Assembly: GCA_964016885.1 (NCBI GenBank)
Contig: OZ024741.1
Location: forward strand, 36,066,749 to 36,130,748
Direction of reading: 5' to 3'
Length of the DNA: 64,000 nt
Source of the DNA: Eledone cirrhosa
Lineage: Eukaryota > Mollusca > Cephalopoda > Octopoda > Eledonidae
Shown: positions 26,275 to 39,000 of the stretch, piece after piece
How positions within the stretch are numbered: the stretch's first letter is position 1
Layout of the letters: each line of letters begins with the position of its first letter
Position numbers and translations under genes: made by a program
Notes under the pieces: generated by a model
Told to the model about the DNA's origin: nothing
The model's input: the letters and a program-made list of their open reading frames with translations, nothing else
Databases searched by the model: none

Positions 26275-28297
26275 TATGGACTCTTCAGCCTATGAACTCT
26301 GCAGCCTATGAAATCTTCAACCTATGGACTTTTCACCCTAAGAACTCATTAGCCTATGGACATTTCAGCCTATGAACCTTTCAGCCTATTGGACTCTTCA
26401 GCCTAACAACTCTTCAGCCTATCAACTCTTCACCCTAAGAACTCTTCAGCCTATGAACTTGTTATACTAAGAACTCTTCAGACTATGAACTCTTCAGCCT
26501 ATGAACTCTTCAGCCTATGGACTTTTCATCCTAAAATCTCTACAGCCTATGAAATCTTCATCCTATTGACACTTCAGCCTATGAACTCTTCACACTAAGA
26601 ACTCTTCAGCCTATGGACTCTTCACCCTAAGAACTCTTCAGCCTATGGACTCTTCAGCCTGTCAAATCTTCAGCCTATGGACTCTTCAGCATATGGACTC
26701 TTCAGCCTATGGGCTCTTCACCCTAAGAACTCTTCATCCTATGGACTCTTCACCCTAAGAACTCTTCATCCTATGAACTCTTCACCCTAAATACCCTTCA
26801 GCTTATGGATTCTTCAGCCTATGGACTCTTCAACCTAAGAACTCTTCAGCCTATGAACTCTTCAACCTATGGCCTCTTCAGCTTATGGACTCTTCACCCT
26901 ATGAACTCTTCAGTCTATGAAATCTTCACCCTAAGAAATCTTCAGCCTATGAACTCTTCAACCTATGGACACTTCACACTAAGAACTGATCAACCTATGG
27001 ACTCTTCAGCCTATGAATTCTTCAGCCTGTAGGCTCTTCACCCTAAGAACTCTTCAGCCTATGGACTCTTCAGACTATGAAATCTTCACACTTAGAACTC
27101 TTCAGCCTATGGACTCTTCACCCTAAGAACTCTTCAGGCTATGAACTGTTAACTCTTAGAACACTTCAGCGTAAGAACTGTTCAACCTATGGACTCTTCA
27201 GCCTATGAACTCTCCACGCTTAGAACACTTCAGCCTATGAACTCTTCACCCTAAGAACTCTTCAGCCTATGGACTTTCAGCCTATGTACTCTTCAACCTA
27301 TGGACTCTTCAGCATATGGACTCTTCGCCCTAAGAACTCTTCAGCCTATGTACTCTTCAGCCTATGAACTTTTAAGCCTATGGACACTTCAGCCTATGGA
27401 TTCTTCACTCTAAGAAATCTTTAGACTATGGACTCTTCACCCTAAGAACAGTTCACCCTTAGAACGATTCAGCATATGAACTCTTCACCCCTAGAACTCT
27501 TCAGGCTATTATCACTTCAACCTAAGAATTCTTCAGCCTATGAAGTCTTCACCCTAAGAACTCTTCAGACTATGGAATCTTCAGCCTATGGACTCTTCAG
27601 CCTAGAGACACTTCAGCCTATGGACACTTCAGCCTATGAACTCTTCACACTAAGAACTCTTCAGCCTATGAACTCTGCAGCCTAACAAAACTTCAGCCTA
27701 TGGACTCGTCAGCCTATGAACTCTTCAGCCTATTGACTCTACAGCCTATGGACTCTTCACCCTAAGAACTCTTCAGCCTATGGACTTTTCAGCCTATGAA
27801 CTCTTCACCCTTAGAACTATTCAGGCTATTATCTCTTCACCCTGAGAACTCTTCAGCCTGTGAACTCTTCACCCTAAAAACTCTTCAGCCTATGGAATTC
27901 TTCATACTTAGAACTCTTCAGCCTATGAACTCTTAACCCTAAGAACTCTTCAGCCTGTGAACTCTTCACCCTAAGAACTCTTCAGCCTATGAACTCTTCA
28001 GCATATGAACTCTTTACCCTGGAGAACTCTTCAGCCTGTGAACTCTTCACGCTAAGAACTCTTCAGCCTATGAATTCTTCAGCCTATGAACTCTTCAGTC
28101 TATGAACTCTTCACCCTAAGCACTCTTCAGCCTATGAACTCTTCACCATAAGAATTTTTCAGCCTATGAAATCTTCACCCTAAGAACTATTCAGCCTATG
28201 AACTGTTCACTCTTAGAACTCTTCAGCCTAAGAACTGTTCAACGTATGGACTCTTCAGCCTATGGACTCTTCACCCTAAGAACTCTTCAGCCTATGG
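26275..28297 (+). repeat. HOR family 1, right-flank copy (U6)
   Basis: It carries the family landmarks (26805-27032 matches 2085-2312, and 27476-27685 matches 8724-8933) but has the ancestral bases: CCCTATG near 26898, AAGCCTATGG near 27373 and GTTCACCC near 27450. It keeps the 32-bp A-B pair seen in copy 0 near 1890 (here near 26620). Compared with U3 it lacks 448 bp (28 monomers) at about 26516, including the CGATAAAATA landmark. 448 minus 32 gives the observed net shortening of 416 bp. It stops matching the family near 28297. Confidence 0.8.
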
Positions 28298-28564
28298 ACT
28301 CTTCAGCCTGTGAACACTTTACCTTAAGAACTCTTCAGCCTGTGAACTCTTCACCCTAAAGAACGCTTCAGCCTATGGGCTCTTCACCCTAAGAACTCTT
28401 CAGCCTGTGGACTTTCAGCCTATGAACTCTTCAACCTATGGACTCTTCACCCTAAGAACTCTTCAGCCTATGGACTCTTCAGGCTATTAGCTCTTCACCC
28501 TAAGAACTCTTCAGCCTATGAACTCTTCACATTAAGAACTCTTCAGCCACTGGACTCTTCACCC
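28298..28564 (+). repeat. Transition block between HOR families 1 and 2
   Basis: These satellite monomers resemble positions 30105-30420 and, more loosely, 660-870. They share the short run with ACTTTACCTTAAGAAC and the 15-bp monomer that reads GGACTTTCAGCC. No gene or non-satellite sequence is visible. Confidence 0.65.
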
Positions 28565-31500
28565 TAAGAACTCTTCAGTCTATGAACTGTTCACACTTAG
28601 AACTCTTCAGCCGAAGAACTGTTCAGCCTATGAACTCTTCACGCTTAGAACTCTTCAGCCTATGATCTCTTCACCCTGAGAACTCTTTAGCCTATGGACT
28701 TTTCAGCCTATGGACTCTTCACACTAAGAACTCTTCAGACTATGGACTTTTCTGCCTATGGACTCTTCAACCTATGGATTCTTCAGCCTATGAACTCTTC
28801 AGCCTATGGACTATTCAGCCTATGGACTTTTCATCCTAAAAACTCTAAAGCCTATGGAATTTTCAGCCTATTGACACTTCAGCCTCTGAACTCTTCAGCC
28901 TATGAATTCTTCACTCTAAGAACTCTTCAGCCTATGGACTCTCCAGCCTATGGACTCTTCAGCCTATGAACTCTTCAGCCTATGGACTCTTCAGCCTATG
29001 GACTCTTCAGCCTATGAACTCTTCACGTTAAGAACTCTTCAGCCTATGGACTCTTCACCCTAAGAACTCTTCAGTCTATGAACTGTTCACTCTTAGAACT
29101 CTTCAGCCTAAGAACTGTTCAGCCTATGGACTCTTCAGCATATGAACTCTTCACGATAAGAACTCTTCAGCCTATGAACTCTTCACCCTAAGAACTCTTC
29201 AGCCTATAGACTTTTAGCCTATGTACTCTTCAACCTATGGACTCTTCACCATATGGACTCTTCGCCCTAAGAACACTTCAACCTATGGACTCTTCAGCCT
29301 ATGAACTCTTCAGCCTACGGACTCTTCACACTAGGAACTCTTCAGCCTATCAACTCTTCAGTCTACGAACTCTTCACTCTAAGAAATCTTCAGCCTATGG
29401 ACTCTTCACCCTAAGATCTATTCATCCTATGAACTGTTCACACTAACAGTTCTTCAGCCTAAGAACTGTTCAGACTATGGAATCTTCAGCCTATGAACTC
29501 TTCACGCTTAGAACTCTTCAGCCTATGAACTCTTCACCCTAAGAACTCTTCAGCCTATGGACTCGGAAGCCTATGAACTCTTCACCCTAACAACTCTTCA
29601 GCCAATTGACTCTTCAGCCTATGGTCTCTTCACCCTAAGAACTCTTCAGCCTATGGACTTTTCAGCCTATGAACTCTTCACCCTTAGAACTCTTCCGTCT
29701 AAGAACTCTTCAGCCTATGGACTCTTCAGCCTATAGACTCTTCAGCCTATGGATATTTCAGCCTATGAACTCTTTACACTAAGAACTCTTCAGCCTAGGG
29801 ACTCTTCATCCTAAGAACTCTTCCGCCTAAGAACTCTTCAGCCTATGGACTCTTCAGCCTATGAATTCTTCACACTTAGAACTCTTCAGCCTATGAACTC
29901 TTCACCCTAAGAACTCTTCAGCCTATGGACACTTCAGCCTATGAACTCTTCACCCTTTGGATACTTCAGCCTATGGATCCTTCACTCTAAGAACTCTTCA
30001 GCCTATGGTCTCTTCAGCCTATGGTCTCTTCAGCCTGTGAACTCTTCAGCCTATGGACTCTTCAACCTATGGACTCTTCACCCTAAGAACTCTTCAGCCT
30101 ATGGACTCTTCAGCCTGTGAACTCTTCAGCGTATGGACTCTTCAGCCTATGGAAACTTCAGCCTATCAACACTTTACCTTAAGAACTCTTCAGCCTGTAA
30201 ACTCTTCACCCTAAGAACTCTTCAGCCTATGGGCTCTTCACCCTAAGAACTCTTCAGCCTGTGGACTTTCAGCCTATGGACTCTTCAACCTATGGACTCT
30301 TCAGGCTATTAGCTCTTCACCCTAAGAACTCTTCAGCCTATGAATTCTTCACCCTAACAACTCTTCAGACTATGAACTCTTCACCTTAAGAACTCTTCAG
30401 CCTCTGGACTCTTCAGTCTATGAACTGTTCACTCTTAGAACTCTTCAGCCTAAGAACTGTTCAGCCTATGGACTCTACAGCCTATGAACTCTTCTCACTT
30501 AGAACTCTTCAGCCTATGAACTCTTCACCCTAAGAAATCTTCAACCTTTGGACTCTTCAGCCTATGAACTCTTCAGACTATGGACTCTTCAGCCTATGGA
30601 CTCTTCATACTAAGAACTCTTCAGCCTATGGACTTTTCAGCCCATGGACTCTTCAGCTTGTTAACTCTTCAGCCTATGGACTCCTCAACCTATGGACTCT
30701 TCAGCCTATGAACTCTTCAGCCTATGGACTATTCAGCCTATGGACTTTTCATCCTAAAATCTCTACAGCCTATGGAATCTTCAGCCTATTGACTCTTCAG
30801 CCTATGGACTCTTCAGCCTATGAACTCTTCAGCCTAAGGTCTCTTCAGCCTATGAACTCTTCACCTTAAGAACTCTTCAGCCTATAGACTCTTCACACTA
30901 AGAACTCTTCAGTCTATGAACTGTTCACTCTTAGAACTCTTCAGCCTAAAAACTGTTCAGCCTATGGACACTTCAGCCTATGAACTCATCACGCTTAGAA
31001 CTCTTCAGCCTATGAACCCTTCACCCTAAGAACGCTTCAGCCTATGGACTTTTAGCCTATGTACTCTTCAGCCTATGAACTCTTCACTCTAAGAACTCTT
31101 CAGCCTATGAACTCTTCACTCTAAGAACTCTTCAGCCTATGGACTCTTCACCCTAAGAACTATTCAGCCTATGAAATGTTCACACTAAGAGTTCTTCAGT
31201 CTAAGAACTGTTCAGCCTATGGACTCTTCAGCCTATGAACTCTTCACCCTTAGAACTCTTCAGCCTATGAAATATTCACCATAAGTACTCTTCAGCATAT
31301 GGACACTTCAGCCTATGAACTCTTCACCCATAGACCTCTTCAGGCTATTATCACTTCAACCTAAGAACTCTTCAGCCTATGGACTCTGAAGCCTATGAAC
31401 TCTTCACCCTAACAACTCTTCAGCCATTTGACTCTTCAGCCTATGGTCTCTTCACCCTAAGAACTCTTCAGCCTATGGACTTTTCAGCCTATGAACTCTT

Positions 31501-33230
31501 CACCCTTAGAACTCTTCCGTCTAAGAACTCTTCAGCCTATGGACTCTTCAGCCTATAGACTCTTCAGTCTATGGATATTTCAGCCTATGAACTCTTTACA
31601 CTAAGAACTCTTCAGCCTAGGGACTCTTCATCCTAAGAACTCTTCCGCCTAAGAACTCTTCAGCCTATGGACTCTTCAGCCTATGAATTCTTCACACTTA
31701 GAACTCTTCAGCCTATGAACTCTTCACCCTAAGAACTCTTCAGCCTATGGACTCTTCAGCCTATGAACTCTTCACCCTTTGGATACTTCAGCCTATGGAT
31801 CCTTCACTCTAAGAACTCTTCAGCCTATGGTCTCTTCAGCCTATGGTCTCTTCAGCCTGTGAACTCTTCAGCCTATGGACTCTTCAACCTATGGACTCTT
31901 CACCCTAAGAACTCTTCAGCCTATGGGCTCTTCACCGTAAGAACTGTTCAGCCTATGGACTATTCAGCCTATGAACTCTTCACCCTTAGAACTCTTCAGC
32001 CTATGAAATATTCACCATAAGAACTCTTCAGCATATGGACACTTCAGCCTATGAACTCTTCACCCATAGACCTCTTCAGGCTATTATCACTTCAACCTAG
32101 GAATTCTTCAGCCTATGAACTCTTCACCCTAACAACTTTTCAGCCTATGAACTCTTCACCCTAAGAACTCTTCAGCCTATGGACTCTTCAGCCTATGGAC
32201 TCTTCAGCCAAGAGACTCTTCAGCCTCTGGACTCTTCAGCCTATGAACTCTTCACACTAAGAACGCGTCAGCCTATGAACTCTTCACCCTAACAACTCTT
32301 CAGCCTATTGACGCTTCAGCCAATGGACTCTTCACCCTAAGAACTCTTCAGCCTATGGACTTTTCAGCCTATGAACTCTTCACCCTTAGAACTCTTCAGG
32401 CTATTATCTCTTCACCCTGAGAACTCTTCAGCCTATGAACTCTTCACCCTAAGAACTCTTCAGCCTATGGAATCTTCAGGCTATGGACTCTTCAGCCTAT
32501 AGACTCTTCAGCCTATGGACATTTCAGCCTATGAACTCTTTACACAAAGAACTCTTCAGCCTATGGACTTTTCACCCTAAGAACTCTACCGCCTAAGAAC
32601 TCTTCAGCCTATGGACTCTTCAATCTATGGACTTTCAGCCTATGTACTCTTCAACTTATGGACTCTTCAGCATATGGACGCTTCACCCTAAGAACTCTTC
32701 AGCCTATGGACTCTTCAGCCTATGAACTCTTCAGTCTATGGATTCTTTACACTAGGAACTCTTCAGCCTATCAACTCTTCAGTCTATGAACTCTCAACCT
32801 ATGGAATCTTCAGCCTATTGACTCTTCACCCTAAAAACACTTCACCCTATGGACTCTTCAGTCTAAGAACTCTTCGGCCTATGGGCTCTTCGGTCTATGA
32901 ACTCTTCTCCATAAGAACTCTTCAGCCTATTGATTCTTCACCCTAAGAAGTCTCCAGCCTATGAATTGTTGACTCTTAGAACTCTCAGCCTAAGAACTGT
33001 TCAGCCTATGGACTCTTCAGCCTATGAATTCTTCACCCCTAGAACTCTTCAGGCTATTAAATCTTCACGCTAAGAACTCTTCAGACTGTGAACTCTTCAC
33101 CCTAAGAACTCTTCAGCCTATGGACTCTTCAGCCGATGAACTCTTCACACTAAGAACTCTTCAGCCTATGAACTCTTCACCCTAATTACACTTCAGCCTA
33201 TGGACTCTTCAGCCTATGGACTCTTCAGTC
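28565..33230 (+). repeat. HOR family 2, copy V1 (4666 bp)
   Basis: The landmark CAGCCTATGATCTCTTCACC at 28656 recurs at 33322, an offset of 4666. The open stretch 28694-28969 recurs at 33360-33635 with one or two changes. Inside V1 a block of about 560 bp occurs twice, at about 29540-30100 and 31362-31922, 1822 bp apart (landmarks ACTCGGAAGC at 29561 and ACTCTGAAGC at 31383). Variants such as CTTCCGTCTAAG and CACCCTTTGGATAC are, as far as I saw, particular to this family. Confidence 0.85.
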
Positions 33231-36083
33231 TAAGAACTCTTCAGTCTATGAACTGTTCACACTTAGAACTCTTCAGCCGAAGAACTGTTCAGCCTATGAA
33301 CTCTTCACACTTAGAACTCTTCAGCCTATGATCTCTTCACCCTGAGAACTCTTTAGCCTATGGACTTTTCAGCCTATGGACTCTTCACACTAAGAACTCT
33401 TCAGACTATGGACTTTTCTGCCTATGGACTCTTCAACCTATGGATTCTTCAGCCTATGAACTCTTCAGCCTATGGACTAATCAGCCTATGGACTTTTCAT
33501 CCTAAAAACTCTACAGCCTATGGAATTTTCAGCCTATTGACACTTCAGCCTCTGAACTCTTCAGCCTATGAATTCTTCACTCTAAGAACTCTTCAGCCTA
33601 TGGACTCTCCAGCCTATGGACTCTTCAGCCTATGAACTCTTCAGCCTCTGAACTCTTCAGCCTATGGACTCTTCAGCCTATGAACTCTTCACGTTAAGAA
33701 CTCTTCAGCCTATGGACTCTTCACCCTAAGAACTCTTCAGTCTATGAAATGTTCACTCTTAGAACTCTTCAGCCTAAGAACTGTTCAGCCTATGGACTCT
33801 TCAGCATATGAACTCTTCACGATAAGAACTCTTCAGCCTATGAACTCTTCACCCTAAGAACTCTTCAGCCTATAGATTTTAGCCTATGTACTCTTCAACC
33901 TATGGACTCTTCACCATATGGACTCTTCGCCCTAAGAACACTTCAACCTATGGACTCTTCAGCCTATGAACTCTTCAGCCTACGGACTCTTCACACTAGG
34001 AACTCTTCAGCCTATCAACTCTTCAGTCTACGAACTCTTCACTCTAAGAAATCTTCAGCCTATGGACTCTTCACCCTAAGATCTATTCAGCCTATGAACT
34101 GTTCACACTAAGAGTTCTTCAGCCTAAGAACTGTTCAGACTATGGAATCTTCAGCCTATGAACTCTTCACGCTTAGAACTCTTCAGCCTATGAACTCTTC
34201 ACCCTAAGAACTCTTCAGCCTATGGACTCTGAAGCCTATGAACTCTTCACCCTAACAACTCTTCAGCCAATTGACTCTTCAGCCTATGGTCTCTTCACCC
34301 TAAGAACTCTTCAGCCTATGGACTTTTCAGCCTATGAACTCTTCACCCTTAGAACTCTTCCGTCTAAGAACTCTTCAGCCTATGGACTCTTCAGCCTATA
34401 GACTCTTCAGCCTATGGATATTTCAGCCTATGAACTCTTTACACTAAGAACTCTTCAGCCTAGGGACTCTTCATCCTAAGAACTCTTCCGCCTAAGAACT
34501 CTTCAGCCTATGGACTCTTCAGCCTATGAATTCTTCACACTTAGAACTCTTCAGCCTATGAACTCTTCACCCTAAGAACTCTTCAGCCTATGGACTCTTC
34601 AGCCTATGAACTCTTCACCCTTTGGATACTTCAGCCTATGGATCCTTCACTCTAAGAACTCTTCAGCCTATGGTCTCTTCAGCCTATGGTCTCTTCAGCC
34701 TGTGAACTCTTCAGCCTATGGACTCTTCAAACTATGGACTCTTCACCCTAAGAACTCTTCAGCCTATGGGCTCTTCACCGTAAGAACTGTTCAGCCTATG
34801 GACTCTTCAGCCTATGAACTCTTCACCCTTAGAACTCTTCAGCCTATGAAATATTCACCATAAGAACTCTTCAGCATATGGACACTTCAGCCTATGAACT
34901 CTTCACCCATAGACCTCTTCAGGCTATTATCACTTCAACCTAGGAATTCTTCAGCCTATGAACTCTTCACCCTAACAACTTTTCAGCCTATGAACTCTTC
35001 ACCCTAAGAACTCTTCAGCCTATGGACTCTTCAGCCTATGGACTCTTCAGCCAAGAGACTCTTCAGCCTCTGGACTCTTCAGCCTATGAACTCTTCACAC
35101 TAAGAACGCGTCAGCCTATGAACTCTTCACCCTAACAACTCTTCAGCCTATTGACGCTTCAGCCAATGGACTCTTCACCCTCAGAACTCTTCAGCCTATG
35201 GACATTTCAGCCTATGAACTCTTCACCCTTAGAACTCTTCAGGCTATTATCTCTTCACCCTGAGAACTCTTCAGCCTATGAACTCTTCACCCTAAGAACT
35301 CTTCAGCCTATGGAATCTTCAGGCTATGGACTCTTCAGCCTATAGACTCTTCAGCCTATGGACATTTCAGCCTATGAACTCTTTACACAAAGAACTCTTC
35401 AGCCTATGGACTTTTCACCCTAAGAACTCTACCGCCTAAGAACTCTTCAGCCTATGGACTCTTCAATCTATGGACTTTCAGCCTATGTACTCTTCAACTT
35501 ATGGACTCTTCAGCATATGGACGCTTCACCCTAAGAACTCTTCAGCCTATGGACTCTTCAGCCTATGAACTCTTCAGTCTATGGATTCTTTACACTAGGA
35601 ACTCTTCAGCCTATCAACTCTTCAGTCTATGAACTCTTCAACCTATGGAATCTTCAGCCTATTGACTCTTCACCCTAAAAACAATTCACCCTATGGACTC
35701 TTCAGTCTAAGAACTCTTCGGCCTATGGGCTCTTCGGTCTATGAACTCTTCTCCATAAGAACTCTTCAGCCTATTGATTCTTCACCCTAAGAACTCTCCA
35801 GCCTATGAATTGTTGACTCTTAGAACTCTCAGCCTAAGAACTGTTCAGCCTATGGACTCTTCAGCCTATGAATTCTTCACCCCTAGAACTCTTCAGGCTA
35901 TTAAATCTTCACGCTAAGAACTCTTCAGACTGTGAACTCTTCACCCTAAGAACTCTTCAGCCTATGGACTCTTCAGCCGATGAACTCTTCACACTAAGAA
36001 CTCTTCAGCCTATGAACTCTTCACCCTAATTACACTTCAGCCTATGGACTCTTCAGCCTATGGACTCTTCAGTCTAAGAACTC
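33231..36083 (+). repeat. HOR family 2, shortened copy V2 (about 2.85 kb)
   Basis: The first part aligns with V1 at offset 4666 and the last part at offset 2843-2844. V2 therefore lacks about 1822 bp, the distance between the two 560-bp blocks in V1. It carries a single such block (about 34205-34765, landmark at 34226). The simplest reading is unequal recombination between the two blocks. A one-base difference (GAACTCTCAACC near 32790 against GAACTCTTCAACC near 35632) accounts for the change from 2843 to 2844. Confidence 0.83.
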
Positions 36084-39000
36084 TTCAGTCTATGAACTCT
36101 TCACCCTAAGAACTCTTCAGCATGTGGGTACTTCACTTAAGAACTCTAGAGCCTATGGACTCTTCAGGCTATTAACTCTTCATCCTAAGAACTCTTCAAC
36201 TTATGTACTCTTCACCCTAAGAACTCTTCAGCCTATGAACTCTTCAGCCTATGGAATCTTCAGCCTATGAACTCTTCACCCTAAGAACACATCAGCCTAT
36301 GGACTCTTCAGCCTATGAACTCTTCAGTCTATGGACTCTTCAGTCTATGAACTCTTTACCCTAAGAATTCTTCAGCTTGTGTTCTCTTCACCCCAACAAC
36401 TTTTTAGCCTATGGGCTCTTCACCCTAAGAACTCTTCAGTCTATGGACTCTTCAGCCTATGAACTCTTCAGCCTATGGACTCTTCAGCCTATGAACTCTT
36501 TAGCCTATGGACTCTTCAGCCTATGGAAACTTCAGCATATGAACACTTTACCCTAAGAACTCTTCAGCCTGTGAACTCTTCACCCTAAGAACTCTTCAGC
36601 CTATGGTCTCATCAGCCTAAGAACTCTTCAGCCTGTGGACTTTCAGCCTATGAACTCTTCAACCTCTTGTACTCTTCGCCCTAAAAACTCTTCAGCCTAT
36701 GGAATATTCAGCCTATGAACACTTCAGACTATGAACTCTTCACATTAAAAACTCTTCAGCCTAAGAACTCTTCAGCCTATGAACTCTTCACACTTAGAAC
36801 TCTTCAGGCTATTATCTCTTCACCCTAAAAAATCTTCAGCCTATGAACTGTTCAGCCTAAGAACTCTTCAGCCTATGCACTCTTCAGGCTACGGACTCTT
36901 AGGCCTATGGACTCTTCAGCCTATGGACACTTCAATCTAAGATATCTTCAGCCTATGAACGCTTCACCCTAAGAACTCTTCAGCCTATGGGCTCTTCACC
37001 GTAAGAACTCTTCAGCCTATGGACTCTTCAGACTATTAACTCTTCACCCTAAGAACTCTTCAGCCTATGAATTCTTCACCCTAACAACTCTTCAGACTAT
37101 GGACTCTTCAGCCTATGAACTCTGCAGCCTAAGAACTCATCAGCCTATGAACTGTTCAACCTATGGAATCTTCAGCCTATGGACTCTTCACCCTAAGAAC
37201 AATTCACCCTATGGACTCTTCAGCCTATGAACTCTTCAGCCTATGGGCTCTTCACCCTAAGAACTTTTCAGCCTATAGACTCTTCAGCCTATGAACTCTT
37301 CAGCCTATTGACTCTTCAGCCTATGAACTCTTCGGCCTATGGACTGTTCACCCTAAGAAATCTTAAGCCCATGAACTCTTCAGCCTATGAACTCTTCGGT
37401 CTATGAACTCTTCACCATAAGAACTCTTCAGCCTATTGATTTTTCACCCTAAGAACTCTTCATCCTATGAACTGTTCACTCTTAGAACTCTCAGTCTAAG
37501 AACTGTTCAGCCTACGGACTCTTCAGCCTATGAATTCTTCAACCTTAGAACTCTTCAGGCTATTAAATATTCATCCTAAGAACTCTTCAGACTATGAAAT
37601 CTTCACCATAAGAACTCTCCAGCCTATGGACTCTTCAGCCTATGAACTGTTCACCCTAAGAACTCTTCAGCCTATGAACTCTTCAGGCTATGAACTCTTC
37701 ACCCTAAGAACTCTTCAGTCTATGAACTCTTCGCCCTAAGAACTCTTCAGCCTATGGACTCTTCAGCCTATGAACTCTTCACCCTATGGATACTTCAGCC
37801 TATGGACTCTTCACTCTAAGAAATCTTTAGCCTATGGACTCTTCAACCTATGGACTATTCACCCTAAGAACGCTTCACCCTATGGACTCTTCAGCCTATG
37901 AACTCTTCAGCCTATAGGCTCTTCGGTCTATGAACTCTTCTCCATAAGTATTCTTGAGCCTATTGATTCTTCACCCTAAGAACTCTTCAGCCTATGAACT
38001 CTTCACACTAAGAACTCTACAGCCTATGAACTCTTCACACTAATTACACTTCAGCCTATGGACTCTTCAACCTATGGACTCTTCACCCTAAGAACTCTTC
38101 AGCCTATGAACTCTTCACTCTAAGAACTCTTCAGTCTATGAACTCTTCACCCTAAGAACTCTTCAGCCTATGAACTCTTCAGTCTATGGAATCTTCAGCC
38201 TATGGACTCTTCACCCTAAGAACACATCAGCCTATGGACTCTTCAGCCTATGAACTCTTCAGTATATGAACTCTTCAGCCTATGAAATCTTTACCCTTAG
38301 AACTCTTCAGCTTGTGAACTCTTCACCCTAAGAACTCTTCAGCCTATGGGCTCTTCAACCTAAGAACACTTCAGTCTCTGAACTCTTCACCCTACGAATT
38401 ATTCAGCCTATGGATTCTTCACACTAAGAACTCTTCAGACTATGAACTCTTCACCCTAAGAACTCTGCAGCCTATGGACTCTTCAGCCTATGAACTCTTC
38501 ACACTAAGAACTCTACAGCCTAAGAACTCTTCACACTAATTACACTTCAGCCTATGGACTCTTCAACCTATGGACTCTTCACCCTAAGAACTCTTCAGCC
38601 TATGAACTCTTCACTCTAAGAACTCTTCAGTCTATGAACTCTTCACCCTAAGAACTCTTCAGCCTATGAACTCTTCAGTCTATGAAATCTTCAGCCTATG
38701 GACTCTTCACCCTAAGAACACATCAGCCTATGGACTCTTCTGCCTATGAACTCTTCAGTCTATGAACTCTTCAGCCTATGAAATCTTTACCCTTAGAACT
38801 CTTCAGCTTGTGAACTCTTCACCCCAACAACTTTTCAGCCTATGGGCTCTTCACCCTAAGAACTCATCAGTCTATGAACTCTTCACCCTAAGAATTCTTC
38901 AGCCTATGGATTCTTCACCATAAGAACTTTTCAGTCTATGAACTCTTCACCCTAAGAACTCTTCAGCCTATGGACTCTTCAGCCTATGAACTCTTTAGCC

